Below are positions 63,244 through 64,000 of a DNA stretch of 64,000 nt, in pieces. Within the stretch, counting starts at the first letter, position 1. The number at the start of each line of letters is the position of its first letter. The position numbers were made by a program, and so were the translations under genes. The stretch comes from Candidatus Kuenenia stuttgartensis (lineage in GTDB: Bacteria; Planctomycetota; Planctomycetia; Isosphaerales; Isosphaeraceae), in NCBI GenBank assembly GCA_945865635.1, contig CAMBEP010000016.1:1-64000 (forward strand). The letters are read 5' to 3'. The notes beneath the pieces were generated by a model. That model saw only the letters and a list, made by a program, of their open reading frames with translations, did no database searches and was not told the DNA's origin.

Positions 63244-64000
63244 TTATGATAAAATGTGTTGCACGACCTGGCCATGAACATCGGTCAGGCGGCGGTCGAG
63301 GCCACCATGGCGGAAGGTGAGTCGTTCGTGATCGATGCCCATCAGGTGGAGAATGGTGGAATGGAGGTCATAGCAGTAAGTTCGGCCATCGATGGCCTGA
63401 TATCCCCAATCATCACTCTGGCCGTAAGAGACACCTGATTTGATGCCAGCGCCCGCCAGCCAGGTCACAAATGTGCCGCCGTTGTGATCGCGCCCTGTAT
63501 TGCCCTGTGAGAATGGAGTTCGGCCGAATTCTGTGGTCCAGACGACGAGGGTGTCGTCCATGAGTCCGCGTGATTTCAGGTCGCTGAGAAGGGTTGCGAT
63601 GGGCTGATCAACACTGGCGGTCATGGGCGGAAGTTCGTTTGGAATGCTACCATGATTGTCCCAGTTGCCTGTTGCCCCTTGTGGCCCGCTCCAGACCTGG
63701 ACAAATCGCGTGCCGCGCTCAACTAGCCGCCGGGCCAGCAGGCAGCGGCGGCCAAAATCTTCGGTCACCGGATTGCTTAATCCGTAGGCTTTTCGGGTCC
63801 ATTCCGATTCAAGATTCACGTCGAAGGCTTCTGGTGCTGAAGTCTGCATCTTGGCCGCAAGCTCGTAGCCTGCAATTCGGGCGTTGAGTCTTGAATCGCC
63901 CGGGTTCTGCAAGACGCTCGACGTGTTCATTTGGCTGAGCAGGGCCAAGCCGTCTTGGTCTGCCGCACGAGTAGCATATTTGAATTTCGAATTTGCGAAG
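63244..64000 (-). CDS. DUF1501 protein, C-terminal part (runs off the window)
   Basis: The window holds the last 251 codons; the frame stays open to position 64000, where the sequence stops. Conserved DUF1501 elements include DGLALLSQMN, GRRCLLARRLVERGTRFVQV, TTEFGRTPFSQGNTGRDHNGG and LHLMGIDHERLTFRHGG, of the alkaline phosphatase superfamily. It ends 171 bases before the sufR start on the same strand; the inverted repeat between suggests separate units. A DUF1549/DUF1553 partner may lie beyond the edge. Confidence 0.92.
   Translation of the reverse strand, partial: FANSKFKYATRAADQDGLALLSQMNTSSVLQNPGDSRLNARIAGYELAAKMQTSAPEAFDVNLESEWTRKAYGLSNPVTEDFGRRCLLARRLVERGTRFVQVWSGPQGATGNWDNHGSIPNELPPMTASVDQPIATLLSDLKSRGLMDDTLVVWTTEFGRTPFSQGNTGRDHNGGTFVTWLAGAGIKSGVSYGQSDDWGYQAIDGRTYCYDLHSTILHLMGIDHERLTFRHGGLDRRLTDVHGQVVQHILS

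Noticed and set aside
1-64000. CRISPR array or insertion sequence
   Set aside because: No regularly spaced direct repeats and no transposase-like protein were seen in either strand.

Overview
The window is from a planctomycete. It carries several gene families largely restricted to that phylum: a DUF1559 prepilin-like protein with its partner lipoprotein, three DUF1501 proteins (one next to a PSCyt1-DUF1549-DUF1553 cytochrome-type protein), a TIGR03067 protein, and two secreted proteins with an N-terminal LEDR/LERR-VPA-type motif. The motif suggests Gemmatales or a relative, but base composition looks moderate and I cannot place the genus. An lpxB gene and an outer-membrane barrel point to a lipid A-bearing outer membrane. 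LAYOUT. 0-8 kb: a REP-like palindrome cluster, a tricorn-type protease (minus), then a DUF1559 / lipoprotein / TPR set (plus). 8-17 kb: an unrecognised membrane protein, DNA polymerase I, a membrane-anchored coiled-coil protein, citrate synthase, and a structured region that looks like a small RNA gene. 17-20 kb: a small ribbon-helix-helix protein, tRNA-Asn(GTT) with clear promoter and terminator, and a CNNM/CorC-type membrane protein. 19-27 kb (minus): Xaa-Pro aminopeptidase, S9 peptidase, outer-membrane barrel, SpoU methyltransferase, LpxB. 27-36 kb: a P1B metal ATPase, a DUF4239 membrane protein, and a DUF1553/DUF1501/DUF1501 run. 36-47 kb: a degenerate NtrC-type regulator, 2-dehydro-3-deoxygalactonokinase, an XRE/S24-like repressor lacking the catalytic residues, ribosomal protein S1, a secreted repeat protein, a short HTH protein, an ABC-2 exporter pair and a DUF457 membrane hydrolase. 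47-56 kb: a large secreted Calx-beta protein, a decayed ogt (methylguanine methyltransferase) pseudogene, a glycosidase-like protein, YchF, TIGR03067, Dabb and Nudix proteins. 56-63 kb (minus): an iron-sulfur assembly (SUF) cluster, sufR-sufC-sufB-sufD-sseA-sufE-(Rieske/SufT fusion). The window ends inside another DUF1501 gene. HOW GENES WORK TOGETHER. The SUF cluster is the most coherent system: SufBCD scaffold, SufE sulfur acceptor, a rhodanese/3-mercaptopyruvate sulfurtransferase where a cysteine desulfurase would be expected, a Rieske domain fused to a SufT (DUF59) domain, and a SufR-type repressor with a perfect inverted repeat upstream. No sufS is visible in the window. Hairpins lie between several cistrons, and one after sseA is a good intrinsic terminator, so the genes are probably expressed at unequal levels. 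All identifications are from reading the sequence; no database search was run.
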